A program made the position numbers and the translations under genes. A stretch of DNA of 64,000 bases, from contig JAMYHL010000070.1 in NCBI GenBank assembly GCA_025531455.1, positions 124,001-188,000 on the forward strand. The letters are read 5' to 3'. Within the stretch, counting starts at the first letter, position 1. Every line of letters starts with the position of its first letter. Source of the stretch: Apiotrichum sp. Y4204 (lineage: Eukaryota; Basidiomycota; Tremellomycetes; Trichosporonales; Trichosporonaceae). This document shows, one piece after another, positions 35,801 through 47,420 of this stretch. The notes under the pieces are model-generated. The model worked only from the letters and a program-made list of their open reading frames with translations, did no database searches and was not told the DNA's origin.

Positions 35801-36417
35801 CGTCATCGCCAGCGCTGGCAACACCGCCAACGCCGAAACGGTCATGGTTCAACAACCTGTTCTCGTTCAAACCCACCTCATACGATCTCATCGTGCATTG
35901 TCCCACCGTCACCGATGGTCGCGACATAGTTCGGCGTTGCCTGTCGAACCAGGGTGTGAGCGTCAAGGTTGTCGAGTATGACGGCATGCGCGGCCTAAAA
36001 TGCAAGGTCAGCGACACTCGCGATATCAATGGCAACCTCATCAAGGGCGTTCGCTTCCGAGTCGAATTCACCCGGGCCGTCATACCCTCGGAAGGCAACG
36101 AGTTGCGTTTTGGTACCAACGCCTGCCTCACTCTGGAGAAGGGCGCTCAATCGGTCTTCACCACGGCATTCAACAGTCTGAAGAAGGCTGTGGAGGCAGA
36201 GGAAAAGCCGCCTGCTCCCGCACACGCATCATACTCTCTGCCTCGTCCCACCCGTTCTCCAAACCAGCGCTTGAGCATTTTTGACACGGCACTGAATGTT
36301 GTTCCGAATCCTCGCCCAGGGGTCAGCAGCAGCGTACCAAACACACCACAGTTTGGTCCCCAGTTCGGCGCCTACCAGTTCACCGGCCTCCAACGCCCAA
36401 ACACGCTCAGGTTCTAA
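32865..36417 (+). CDS. GIN4: GIN4/HSL1/CDR2-type serine/threonine kinase
   Basis: Kinases of this CAMK-like group act at the bud neck or cell cortex and couple septin organisation and cell size to Wee1 control. Three exons (32865-33045, 33253-33472, 33549-36417) give 1089 residues. The kinase domain spans about residues 46-305. Its Gly-loop is GTGSSG (56-61), the catalytic Lys is K78, the HRD motif is CHRDLKPEN (182-184), DFG is at 202-204 and ASPE at 225-228. A long Ser/Pro-rich region follows. A C-terminal domain at about 911-1015 (SYDLIVHCPTVTDGRD to NSLKKAVEAEE) is positioned like the lipid-binding KA1 domain of these kinases. All catalytic residues are present, so activity is expected. 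Intron 1 is 207 nt, long for this genome. The symbol denotes the family; Gin4 versus Hsl1 or Cdr2 orthology is not resolved. Confidence 0.9.
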
Positions 36418-37161
36418 AGCCCGTCACAACTGGATTCATTGAACCACAAACATATCCCCCTAATTCCAGCATCATTTCATTTCCTTTTTTTCTTTTGCTC
36501 CCTCGCGCCCCATGCTTACATCTTACGCACGGGCCAATCGTCAAATTTATCCAAGCATTATCCCCCTCCCCTCTCCCCCTCCCCTCCCTGTCGTTATCCA
36601 CCCTTTGCCCTGCCGTGTACGAGCGTTTAGGAGATGGGCTGTATCGTAGCGCAATGAGAAGCGCGTAACTGTGTGCTGATGGGTTATATCAGTTTGGTCT
36701 ATTGTTCGCTGGTGATGCCATGCCATGCCAACAACAAGTAATGAAAGCAGTCGCACAAACATGCACAATTGCACAATGAAAACAGTCGCGTGTGGCTGCT
36801 GCTGCACATCGATGGAGCGATGGATCGATGGATTACGACGAGGATTTGTACACGACAAGTTGCACAAGTTGCAGAAATCCAAGGAGACATCGTGATTACA
36901 AATTACGTAATTCTTACCACGTGGTATTTAATTTCCCCCAGGTTGATCTGGGCTGACCTTGGGTCGCGCTGCTGTTGTTGTTGGCTGTCAGAGCAGAAGT
37001 TCACCAAAAAAAAAGTGACGACAACGACGTCGAGGCACCGAAAGACACTCATGATGCATGCATGATGCCGATCACGAAGTGGATAATACGACAAAGGTCG
37101 ACAACCATAGTTGTTGAAATCTCATTCCCACTCTACCCATCATCCCATCAATCAAGAGGCG
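36418..37161. other. Intergenic region between kinase and Ecdysoneless gene
   Basis: It holds the kinase 3' trailer and the promoter of the following gene on the same strand. A C-rich CCCCTCCCCTC tract lies near 36560, and AT-richer sequence with an A9 run lies near 37010. There is no coding frame or RNA gene that I can support. Confidence 0.5.
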
Positions 37162-40100
37162 ATGGCGAGCTTCACCACAGACGCTCCCCGCGCGTTCCCC
37201 CTCCCGACCGTGCCAGAGGATACGCTGCACTATGTCCTGCACCTCCCCACTTCATCAGAAGGGCAGTTCGCGGAGCTCGCAGACGCCGCGGCGCTCGCGA
37301 CGCTGATCAGCACGCACGTCCATGCGAAGCTGCCGCACCCATGGCTGTGGAACAAGGACGCGTGGGAGCTCAAAGCGGCGGCCACCCGGCTGAGCGGAAC
37401 GATGCGCGTAGGCGACTCGGTGGACGACGAGTGGCTCGTCGTCTGGCTCCTGCGGGACGTGTCGCGCCGCTGGCCCGAACTCGTCATTAGGTGTGTTCTA
37501 GCTGTTTATGAAGGAATCACACATCTGATCGGCAGTATTCGCGATACGGACGGGGAATTCCTGCTTATCGAGGCGGCCAACGAGCTTCCGGACTGGGTCT
37601 CGCCCGAGAACGCCGAGAACAGGGTATGTTAGCTCTGTTGTCCGCAAGAAGCTGACGGCAGCTATGGCTCTGTGGCGGACACCTGCACCTCATCCCTCTC
37701 AGTATCCGTTCGTCGTCGGCCTCGCGGCCGAAGCAGCTCTCGGACAGCAATTACGACGACTCGGGGCGGGCGTTTGACCCCGACGCGTGGGTCAGCGAGG
37801 TGGACGTGATCGCCGCTGTTCGGACAGGGAAGTATCGCGCCGATGCGAGAATGGAGAATGCCGTGTGGGACAGAATATCTTGGTGGGTGACGAGAATGGT
37901 TGATGACCTAACCCGCCAGCTATCCTGCCGCGCTCAAGACACACCAGCACTATGCTAAGGCGTACCTTCCCGAACCGGTTGCGCGGGCATTGCGGTCGTC
38001 GCCGGCGCTGATCCAGCGCGCGGTCGAAGGATTTTATGTTCGCGATCCTGCTCAGCTGAGGGTAGGTACACGGCGGAAGCGTATCTAACTTACCAGGCCG
38101 CTTCGCGGATGACGCATTTCCCGCCGTCACCTTCAGTCCTGTCGTCTGTCCTCATGACTCGTGCAGCGTACGCGCAGCTCCAGGGCCAGGTGTTCCATCC
38201 GCCGCGAGTGTTTGGTCCGGAATGGCACGTTGCCGAGGGCAAGGAGAATGAGGCCGAGCGGCGGTGGCGCGATCTCGGCGTCAAGATTGCGACCGGTTTC
38301 GAGATCATGTACCGCGAGGGGGGGAGGAAGGGGCGTGCAGCAGACGTGAGTCTAGATGTTGCGTTTACGGCTTACATTTAGGTGGAGGCCAGTGTCGATG
38401 ACCTGAGGGGAGACCGGACATATCAAAAGTATATTGCCGACCTGAAGAAGGCTGGCTTCTTTGGAAACGAGCTTGAGGGGAGTGCCGAGTGGAAGAAGCG
38501 TGAAGATGAAGCTGCGAAGGGATGGGTCAAGGCCCGGTCGTCAGAGTGAGTTGCCGATAATGTGATGTCTGACTCAGTAGCACAACACAACAACGCCAGT
38601 CTTTTGCGTATCTTGTCGACAAGGCGATTGAGAAGTCTGCCGCAGTACCAGCCACGGATCTCACGGCGTCGAAGGACAGTCCTGAAGATAATGACAAGTG
38701 GTTGGAGGTCGACCCGGAGCAGGTCGACGCTATGCTGATGCGCTCGGCGGGACCCAGAGGCGCGGCCTCTACGGGGAATCCTGAGCTTGGTGGTGATGAC
38801 GGGCGTGCGCTGCAGGAGCTGGCATCCAAAGTCCAGGAGTTTATTGGGGGCCAGGGAGACCTCCAGGGAGCACGTTTTGCGGAGTGAGTGTGACAGTTTG
38901 CCCGATATCTAATCATTCAGCGAGCTTTTTGACGATGACGACGGCATGGATTCTGACTCGGACGAGGAGCCGGAGCCATCGGCTGAGGAGAAGAAGGAGC
39001 GCATGGCAAAGCTTGTTCCATCCCTCCCGGCCGAGGAATGGGGCCGCAAGACCCAACCTTCCCCTCCCAAGTCTGATGAGGAGATGGCAAGCGAGGCCGA
39101 AGTGCCGAAGAACAGAAAGGGCGTTGTCGCAGGTACTGAGCTCGGCGACTCCATGCTCCCCCTCAAGATGCGTCCGCCCGTGTTTGCCAAACAGGAGTTT
39201 GACGGCGTTGTCTCAGATTCTTCGGACGAAGACGAGGGCGATCTACCGCCTCCCGGCTCGCTTGGACGCAAAATCATGGAAATGAAGTGGGGCGATGGTG
39301 CGCCAAAGGGTGCCCATATCGAGGAGCTCAGCGATGGCGAGGGCGACGCAGAGGACAAGGCCGACCGCGCACGAGCCCGGGAGCTAAAGTTTGACGATGA
39401 CGAGCTGGATGAGCTCATGCGACAGCGCGTATGGGGCGACGGCAACGCGGACGAGAACAAGGAGGAGGAACATGAACACGACCACATGGACGTGGACATG
39501 GACCAAGAGCAGGAGGACTTTCTCAAGTTCTCGCGCGAGGCGCTTGGCATCTCGGACGAGATGTGGGACAACATCATCAAGAGCCGACAGGAGCGTGGCG
39601 CATTCGTGCCGAAGCCTTCGACGAGGAGCGAGAAGAAGACCCCGAGTGGTGCGCCCAAGTTCAACCCTTCTGCGGAAAAGATGGACACGGATGCGCCTGC
39701 GGCTAGTACTTCTGGAGGGAAGAACATGGCTCTCGACTCGTTTGAGAGCATGATGGCCGCTATGGAGGCGGAGCTTGAGCGTGCCAAGCAGGAGAAGGGG
39801 CAGACTGGGAGCAGTACTGAGGCGCCTGCAAAAGTGCAGTTCAAGAAGCCCGCGTCCTCGTCCTCATCGTCCAAGCCAAAGGGGATCAAGAAGGGCAAGG
39901 GAAAGTCCAAGCTCACGAAGCTTTCCGACCTTCCCACGGAGGCAGATCTCGACAACATGGACGACGACGAGCTTGCAGCCATGGACGCCGAGCTGCGCCT
40001 GGCGCTCGAGGACGCGGGTGAGGGCGACGACGATGTCCCCGAGGCAGCGGAACTCAACGAGGACCAGCAGCGCGAGTATCGCATGATGCGCGACCTGCTC

Positions 40101-40181
40101 GAGAGCGCGAGCCAAGGACATGGTGGCGCAGCGAGCGCACTGCTTAGCCGACTGGGAGAGGGTATGGGGAAGAAGCCCTAG
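37162..40181 (+). CDS. Ecdysoneless/SGT1-family protein
   Basis: Ecdysoneless (human ECD, formerly hSGT1) is a conserved acidic protein linked to pre-mRNA splicing, the R2TP chaperone and transcription. It is distinct from the kinetochore/Hsp90 co-chaperone Sgt1. Eight exons (37162-37490, 37536-37623, 37662-37882, 37920-38061, 38097-38345, 38382-38545, 38581-38883, 38921-40181) give 918 residues. Family hallmarks include DTDGEFLLIEAANELPDWVSP, then RLWLCGGHLHLIPL, ISCYPAALKTHQHYAKAYLP and a WLEVDPEQVDAML motif. The long last exon is very acidic, with Asp/Glu/Ser stretches (DSDSDEEPEPS), as in the family. All seven introns are 35-45 nt. At 918 residues it is longer than animal ECD (about 640), mainly through acidic low-complexity sequence. 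It converges on the BTB gene, 270 bp between stop codons. Confidence 0.85.
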
Positions 40182-40451
40182 GGCGTAGTAGATCTAGCGG
40201 ACATGTCATGGGAAGTAGTGTAGTGGGGTTGGCAGGGCGAGCTGACAGACTGACAGGAAGTAAACGGTTGACTAACCACTCAAACTCGCCACTACTTGCC
40301 CGCCCACCTTGGGGTACAGCACTTGCCACTGGAAACTTCTCTGTGGAACTCTCGATGTTAACACTGATTCATGACACTTGCCCCGTGGGCTTGATAACTA
40401 TACTGATGACTTTTCTCTTCGTTGACAGGATCCATGCTCGTATCCGCGAGC

Positions 40452-41515
40452 TCAGTTGACGACGACGCCGGCCGCCTGTCCATGGGCAAAAGGAACAAGC
40501 GAGGCGCCCGCGGCGGATGGAACGCGGTTCATCTGAAGCCCGCCGTGAGCCGCATTAGCGACGACCTGGTGGATGCTGAGGTCGAGGTTATTGGCCATGT
40601 GGGGGTTGACGGCCTTCTTCTGGAACTTGGGGATGGCGGTCATCTCGCGCATCGCGCGGATCTTGTTCTGCTCCTTCTTGGCCGCATTCGTCATCGCCGC
40701 CGCATCCAGGGGATACACGGGCTCGAAGCGCGCAGCGACCGTGGCCCAAGTCGCGGGCGCGCGGTCCTTGGAGCCGGCCATGACGGCGTTGAGGAGGCCG
40801 AGCATAAACGAAGAGGGCACGCCGTCGAGGTCACCAAACTTCATGCCGCCGATTGTGCCAAACTCGCCGGTGTCGTGGCGGGCGAGGGCCCAGAGGGCGG
40901 AACGCGCGAGGGGGAGAAAGGAGCGCTGCGCGGCGAGGCGAAACATCCCCCAGGGGTCGCGGTCGGGGCACTCTGCACAGAGGGCCAGGGCGCGCTCGGC
41001 GGCCATGGGCGACTCGAGGGCGTCGATGAGCGGGAAAAGACGGTCACGCATCGACCACACAAACGCGCCGGGCATGGGCACACCGTGAATCATGTCCAGG
41101 TAGAGCTTGAGCGTCTTGCGGTCCGCGTCGATGGGGATCGCGTCCGAGGGCATGGTGGCGAGCTCGGAGCGGAACCGGTTGCTGTGTGTTAGTGGAGTGA
41201 GAATTAGGGTGAGACATGTTCGCACAGATGGAACACGAGCTCCAGCTGGACTTCTGGGTCTGTCGCCACTACTCACGAGGCAGCACGGAGCATGAAGCTA
41301 AAGACGCGGAACTCGCGCCCGTCAGTGGAGCGGAGGACGACGTCGGCCGCGGGGTCGATGTACGTCTTGGGGGAGAGGCGCTCCTCGGTGTGCACGTTGT
41401 TGGATGTGGCGGTGGTCGTCGCCTTGTCGTTGGAGTGCGCGCGTGGGGCGGGCGCGTCGCGCTGCTGCTGCTGCTGCGCATGAAGCTGCTGCTGGTGCTG
41501 CTTGAGGAGAGACAT
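40452..41515 (-). CDS. BTB/POZ-domain protein
   Basis: Two exons (41515-41277 and 41181-40452, intron 95 nt) encode 322 residues. A Gln-rich N-terminus (HQQQLHAQQQQQRD) is followed by a BTB/POZ-like fold. DVVLRSTDGREFRVFSFMLR is the usual first strand-helix element, with a following FRSELATMPSDAIPIDAD and TLKLYLDMIHG. BTB domains mediate dimerisation and often serve as adaptors for cullin-3 ligases, but no partner domain (Kelch, zinc finger) is seen here. Fungal proteins of this type are usually uncharacterised. The C-terminal 200 residues are Ala-rich and helical in appearance without a recognised motif. The start ATG at 41515 is the first in frame. Confidence 0.72.
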
Positions 41516-42240
41516 GGTGGGCTTGTGAGGGTTAAGTGGATGGGATGGAATGAGGAAATTGGGGCGAGTGAAGGCTACTTATATCTCGAGTCGCACCGGG
41601 CTGGGAGTCGGCCAGGTTGGAACTTGGGGATAGAACTCGGAGCGCGAGTCAGGACCTGATGTGATGGGAGCGCTGGATAATGGGACTCCGGAAGCGAAGG
41701 AAGCTCGTATCGCAAGCGATGGGAGCGCTGGACGCCCGACTCCCAGTCGTGGTGTCAATCCAGCGCCCAGATCCAGGGATCTCACTGACGACGCTGACAT
41801 TGTCACTCGGAAGCCTATCGCTATCATTGCGCAGACCAGGGCGCTATCAAGGAGTGGTGGGACGTGCGTGGAGTCGCCTGGTGGCCGGGGCCGGGGCGGG
41901 TTGGAGTTGTGAAGTGCGAGAGTGAGAGGAATGAGGACGGAGGGGCGTCGAGGGTGTTGTGTTGCGCTCAGTAGACGTATGCGACTGGGGCCATCGCCCT
42001 TGACGTTGCGCCCGGGTCGTCACTCCCGTAGCTAATCCCGGGCTCCCACTCGGCACTCGCACGTTCACCACTACCTTTCACACCGCGGCAGTCTCTCGAG
42101 CTCTCTATGGCTATGGCGCGGAGCATCATCACGCTTGCGCCCGCTGTCGCTCTCCCTTGACCAAACTGGTCTCGGAAATGGTGTCGCTCCGATACGTCAC
42201 GAATAGTCTAAGAATGCATCACAATCCCATACAAATGCTC
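41516..42240. other. Intergenic region with a 15-nt direct repeat
   Basis: Between the BTB start (minus) and the GMP synthase stop (minus) lie the BTB promoter and GMP synthase trailer. GATGGGAGCGCTGGA occurs twice, at 41663-41677 and 41718-41732, 55 bases apart. This could be a duplicated protein-binding site or a small local duplication. No gene is seen. Confidence 0.5.
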
Positions 42241-44138
42241 TTACAGCCACTCGACACTGCGACGTCAGCACACTGCACAATGTCGGAGAATACTCACGTT
42301 CCAGGGGGCTTGGAAGTAATGTCGTAAACGACACGGTTAATACCACGGACCTGTGTGTGAGCGTGGGACATAATGCGACTCTGGAGAGTTTAGAGTATCT
42401 TTGCCACTCGTGCGGAAGCCAAGTTGATCCCTTTCGCGGCACCAACTGTCCACTTCACAGTGCGGCACATACCCCACACTCGACTCACCTCGTTGGTAAT
42501 ACGCGACGAGATCTTCTTGAGGACAGAGGCCGGGAACTCGAACCAGTCGGCGGTCATGAAGTCCTCGGTGGAAACGGCACGGAGAGCAATGACCTGCTCG
42601 TACGTGCGCGCGTCGCCCATGACACCGACGGCCTTGACGGGCAGAAGGGCGGCAAAGGCCTGCGAGATGTCGTCGTAGAGGCCAGCCTCGCGGATCTCGT
42701 GGATGTAGATGTCGTCCGCGTGCTGGAGGATGGCAATCTGCTCGCGAGTGACCTCGCCGAGGATACGGATGGCAAGACCGGGGCCGGGGAAGGGGTGACG
42801 GCCGACAAGGTGGGCGGGGATGTCGAGAAGACGGCCGAGAGCACGGACCTCGTCCTTGAAGAGCTCGCGGAGGGGCTCAATGAGCTTGAGCTTCATGTCG
42901 TCGAGGAGACCACCGACATTGTGGTGGGTCTTGATGGTCGCGGAGGGGCCCTTGAACGAGATGGACTCGATGACGTCGGGGTAGAGAGTGCCCTGGAGGA
43001 GCCACTCGATGGGTCCGCGGGTGGTGTCGGCGGCGCACTCCTTCTCAATCTTGGCGGCCTCGGCCTCGAAAACCTCGATGAAGGTGTTGCCAATGATCTT
43101 GCGCTTCTTCTCGGGGTCCTCAACGCCCTTCAGCCGGCTGAGGAAGAGATCGGAAGCGTCAACAACAGTGAGGTTGACACCAAGGTCCTCGGTAAGCATC
43201 TTCTTGACCTTCTTGGCCTCGTCAAGACGAAGAACACCATTGTCAACCATAATCGCGTGGAAACTGGGAATGTCAACAACAGTCCCTCGCGCTAGGATCC
43301 ATTGTTACTAACCGGTCACCGATGGCCTCGTGCATGATCTTGGCGGCAACGGTCGAGTCGACACCACCAGAGACGGCACCAATGACCTGACCCTTGTCAC
43401 CGCAGATCTCACGAATGCGCGCAATCTCCTTGGGGATGAAGGTCTCCATGCTCCAGCCACCCTTGATGCCACAGATGTTCTTAACGAACGCGCCAATGAC
43501 CTCCTTGCCCTTGGGCGAGTGAGTGACCTCGGGGTGGAACTGAACGCCGTAGATGGGCTTGGTCTCGTGGGCGATGGCGGTGAAGGGGGAAGTGGGAGTG
43601 TGGGCGACGGGGCGGAAGTTGGGAGGGCACTGGGTGAGCTGGTCACCGTGGCTCATCCAGACCTGGAGACCCTCGGGGCCGTACTCGATGCCCTCGAAGA
43701 GCGCGTCCATGTGCGGGTTGCCAGTCTTGACGACAGTAATCTTGGCCGAGCCGTACTCGCGGTGGGTGTGGGCGTCGACCTTGCCGCCGTGAGTCAGAGC
43801 AATCTCCTGAAGACCGTAGCAAATGCCCATGACGGGGACGCCGGCCTCGAAAACGGCAGGGTCGACGTGGGGAGCGTCCGCAGCGTAGACAGAGTAGGGC
43901 GAGCCGGAGAGGATGATACCTGTAGGAGATGTTAGCCATCGATGATACCAAGAACCCTCGCCGAGAGACACATACCCTTGGGCTTCCACTTAAGGTCCGC
44001 CATCTTCTGAGTGCAGGGGAGCATCTCGCAGTAGACGTTGAGCTCACGGCATCGGCGCGTGATGAGATGCGAGTACTGCGATCCAAAGTCGAGGATGAGG
44101 ATCGAGTCGTAGAGGTCGTGAATCTCAGCGGTCGCCAT
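42241..44138 (-). CDS. GUA1: GMP synthase (glutamine-hydrolysing)
   Basis: This enzyme converts XMP, glutamine and ATP to GMP in de novo purine synthesis. Five exons (44138-43976, 43919-43313, 43263-42489, 42350-42298, 42256-42241) give 537 residues, in line with fungal homologues. The N-terminal class I amidotransferase has the nucleophile C88 in GICYGLQ and the H183/E185 pair in GVQFHPE. The synthetase half has the ATP-pyrophosphatase P-loop SGGVDS (238-243), and the C-terminal dimerisation region includes [17 protein letters not shown]. The last exon is only 16 nt and completes PPGTVEWL; the family normally ends in IEWE. One intron uses a GTTAGT donor. The start lies 579 bp from the divergent epimerase gene. 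All catalytic residues expected for activity are present. Confidence 0.95.
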
Positions 44139-44717
44139 TTTGGATGATTATTATTATGATGGTGGGATAGTACCGAGAAAGAAAAGACAAGACGCAGAAA
44201 TCTGGAGCTCGATGAGCAGTGCACGCTCGAGGATCGCGCCGAGACGTCCCTCGCAGGTCATGTCGTCCAAAAATCAAACAGCGACAATCTACAGCGGACT
44301 CGATCACGGAAAAAAAATAATCTCATCACATAGGAAAATATCAAATGACGTGTGAAAAGATTGGGGTAGAGCTATCAAGCATCCCCCATGCTCTAGTCAC
44401 GTGCATTCTAACCATCCCATGGCCCATGGCTCTTGGGGCCCCATGCCATTCGGCCAAAATGACGCCATTGACGCCATGCATCCCCCGCCTGGCATGACCG
44501 AACTGACCGAACAGACTGACGACCGCGCTGAACGACCGAGCATCGAGCGGAGAAAGAGCTCTGACGCGATCTCTCTTCTTCTCTCTTTACTTCACACTCT
44601 CACACAATACTTTGTGGGAATTCATCACATACCGTCACACATCTACTTTGTTCGTCTTGTATTTCATTCGCCGTTGTTGTTGTCACCACCCCGCTCTCAA
44701 TAACGTTCACAGCAACC
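44139..44717. promoter_or_regulatory. Divergent promoter region, GMP synthase / NAD(P)HX epimerase
   Basis: The two genes are transcribed away from this 579-bp region. It contains repeated CCATGG/CCATGC-like words around 44414-44480 (for example ATGGCCCATGGCTC), several TGACGCCATTGACG-like elements and a C/T-rich tract just before the plus-strand ATG. Shared control is possible but not shown. Confidence 0.5.
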
Positions 44718-45694
44718 ATGTCTATCAGGTACATTGGGCAGCGGCTCGCGCAGCAGATCGATGAGGAGCTCATGTCCACGGCCGGCGCCTTCTCCCTTGA
44801 CCAGGTGAGCTATTACCGCCTCCTCTAAAGCTCGCCACTGTACTGCCTTCCTCATCCGTAGTTCTCAATTTTAATACTTCCAATTCAGAATTAACCCTCC
44901 CAGCTGATGGAGCTTGCGGGCCTCTCGTGTGCGCAAGCGCTTGCCAAGAGCTTTCCTGTTGCAACCCACAAACGCGTTCTCGTGTGCTGCGGTCCTGGTA
45001 ATCAGGTAAGCTGTGAATGAGGAGTGGCTGGGACCTCCTCCACTGGCGTTTCTGCGCGCTGACACGCTCTAGGGAGGTGACGGCCTTGTCGCCGCGCGGC
45101 ATCTCCACCACTTCCACTACACGCCAACGCTCTTCTACCCCAAGCAGGGGAGCAAGGACATCTACGTCCGTCTTATGAAGCAGGCCGAAAATCTTGGCAT
45201 TCCCCTGATCAAGCCGGACGAATTTGACACCGCGTTGAAGTCGACCGACGTTGTGCTGGATGCCCTTTTCGGTGAGGTACCAAAGTTGGATGTATTCTAA
45301 CCTCTCAGGCTTCTCATTCAAGCCCCCAGTCCGCGCACCATTTGATCGCATTCTGAACTCGCTCGCCAAGAGCACCGTACCCATCGTGTCTGTCGATATT
45401 CCCTCTGGGTGGAATGTCGAGGCCGGACGCCAGGAGCTCTTCACGACCGAGAAGGAGCCTGTGGAGACCATGGACCCCGCGGTGCTGGTCAGTCTCACTG
45501 CTCCTAAGGAGGGTGTGCGCGAATACAAAGGGCGGCACTGGTTGGGTGGACGCTTTGTTCCAGAGTGAGTACAGGGATGAAGGCATTAATGCTCACGCAA
45601 CAGTGAACTCGCAAAGAAGTACGAGCTCAATCTGCCGGAGTATCCCGGTGTTGAACAGGTCGTGGAGCTTCCATCTCCAGCCCCTAAACTGTAA
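44718..45694 (+). CDS. NAD(P)H-hydrate epimerase (YjeF_N family)
   Basis: The enzyme epimerises the R form of damaged, hydrated NADH or NADPH so that the S-specific dehydratase can repair it. Five exons (44718-44804, 44904-45005, 45073-45271, 45309-45564, 45604-45694) give 244 residues, the normal fungal length. The Rossmann-like YjeF_N domain covers nearly everything: [17 protein letters not shown], the nucleotide-binding [16 protein letters not shown] (from residue 59), [17 protein letters not shown], and [14 protein letters not shown] with the catalytic-type Asp. The C-terminus [18 protein letters not shown] matches the family end. No mitochondrial presequence is obvious. It converges on the IAH1-like esterase, 169 bp between stops. 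Confidence 0.92.
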
Positions 45695-45863
45695 AGGAGC
45701 AGAAGAAAGGAAAAATGCATTGTGGTGTACGAGAGACCTATCTCCTTTCTTTCCGCAGGTTCAACGCGTTCTGATGTAACTAGAGAGTGCGTGAATCCAG
45801 GTTTGATGACTTCTTGACTCATTGGTATGGTCACTGTCACATCGCCAACCAAAATCTGGATTA

Positions 45864-46878
45864 TCACTGGCGAATGGGAGGCAGCTTCATGTTATCAAGG
45901 ATTGTGACGGGGCTCTCGAGGTCGACCTGGTCCCAGCTACGCGTTAGTGGAGAAAGATCACAAACACGTACTTTTGCACCCGCCGCGGCAGATCACTGCC
46001 ATCCTCCCAGTTCAGGCCGCGCCCTCTAAGCTCGTTCTTCACGAGGGCGGTATACGCCTCCCAGAACACCGCGTACCCCTTCGTCGTGAGGTGAAGGCCA
46101 TCACTGCTATCAGCACACATCTGGGCCACACTCACCTAAGGTATTCATCTATACTCGTCCCCTGCGCAGCCTCGAGGATCCCATCAAACATATCCACCAC
46201 TCCAATCCTCCAATTGCTCCCCTCCTCCTTCTCCTTGAACTCTCTCCCGAGAGAACGCACAGCCTCGGCGTACTGTCTCGTGTTCTCCAGACTCCGGTCA
46301 AGCGGGAAGGGAAGGCTCTCCAACAGACGCTCGCACACGGGCGGCGGGGTGACGAGCACAATGTTGAGCCCCTTCTCGTGCGCCGCCGCATACGGAGAAT
46401 CGGGGGCCGTAAGCGCGTCGAGGAAGAAGCGCAGGTTTGCGGTGTACTCCTCCAACGGAACGTGTTGGCGCGGATTGAGCTCTGGAAGCGCAGAGTCGTT
46501 CGCACCTGAGAGTCAGAGGGGTATGGTGAATGGCCTCACCAAACCAGATGGTCACGAGGCGCACAGTCTGCGCCGGGCTGCTGAGGCGCGCAAAGATCGT
46601 GTCCCAGAGTACGCGTGCCCTGTCGTCAGCAAACCTCTCTGCCAGGAGAACGCACCAGCGCGTGTTGTACCCCGAGTACCCGCGGTTCAAAACATCGAGG
46701 TGGCGACGGTACGCGTCTGTATGTTAGCAAGATGAAGAAGTAGAGATCGTACTGGAGAACCGGTCCTGCATTCCCCCGACGACGTCCTGCTGCTGGGTGA
46801 GGGAGTCGCCCTTGGGTTAGTCCTGCTCGGCGGGGAACGCACGAATAGGACGATGCAGTCCTGGAACGGCGCGGCCAT
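45864..46878 (-). CDS. IAH1: IAH1-like SGNH/GDSL esterase
   Basis: Homologue of isoamyl acetate-hydrolysing esterase, an intracellular SGNH hydrolase that cleaves acetate esters. Six exons (46878-46843, 46810-46753, 46716-46540, 46505-46136, 46103-45972, 45936-45864) give 281 residues. The blocks are all present: GDSL with nucleophile S15; NRGYSGYNTRWC; GANDS with N93; and SDGLHLT with D215 and H218 completing the triad. The C-terminal NWDQVD resembles the family end. The five introns are 32-36 nt, among the shortest in the window; the last has a clear CTAAC branch site. No signal peptide is seen. It lies 542 bp downstream of another hydrolase gene on the same strand. Confidence 0.9.
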
Positions 46879-47420
46879 GGTGAATAGTGAATTCTGGGTA
46901 GAGTAGAGTTCCGCAGGTGCTCTGGATCTGTCTAGCTATCTATGCAAGTGACAAAGGAAGATGGATTGAGCGAAGATTGAATCTTGGACTTTTGTGGACT
47001 ATGAATATGGAATGGGCCGACGGTGGAGGTTGTCTGGGTGGAGGCCTCGGCTCATTCTCGGGCCATTTTAGAGTGTCAGAGTACCCAAATACCTGGGAGC
47101 GCTTGGACGAGGTACTTTGGGACGCAGACTCGTCGGTACTCGTCACCCACGTACTGCGTGCACATCTCTCAATTGATAGCGATCAGACCAGTGATCAGCG
47201 CGTTGAACGTGACAATATGCCGGGGCTGTAGGCCGAGAGATGGCCGATCGGCCGAGCAATGAGATACGGTGACATAGCGCGACATGAGGCATGAGGCATC
47301 ACATAATGACACGCGATGGTGACAAACTCCACATCAGAATCGCTGCAGAATCACTCTCGTCCGCCCAGCCATCCGCGTCTCACTGCCAAGGTCCTGCATT
47401 AGATACACCGTTATAGGTTT
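46879..47420. other. Intergenic region between two hydrolase genes
   Basis: This should include the esterase promoter and the 3' trailer of the upstream serine hydrolase. I see no coding frame, RNA gene or striking repeat, apart from short ATGAGGCATGAGGCATCA-like iterations near 47285. Confidence 0.5.

Noticed and set aside
38909..40084. 391-codon minus-strand frame rich in Ser
   Set aside because: It is the antisense shadow of the acidic last exon of the Ecdysoneless gene; GAG/GAC codons read as Ser/Leu-rich on the other strand.
42357..43295. 312-codon plus-strand frame over GMP synthase
   Set aside because: Antisense shadow of a strongly conserved GMP synthase exon.
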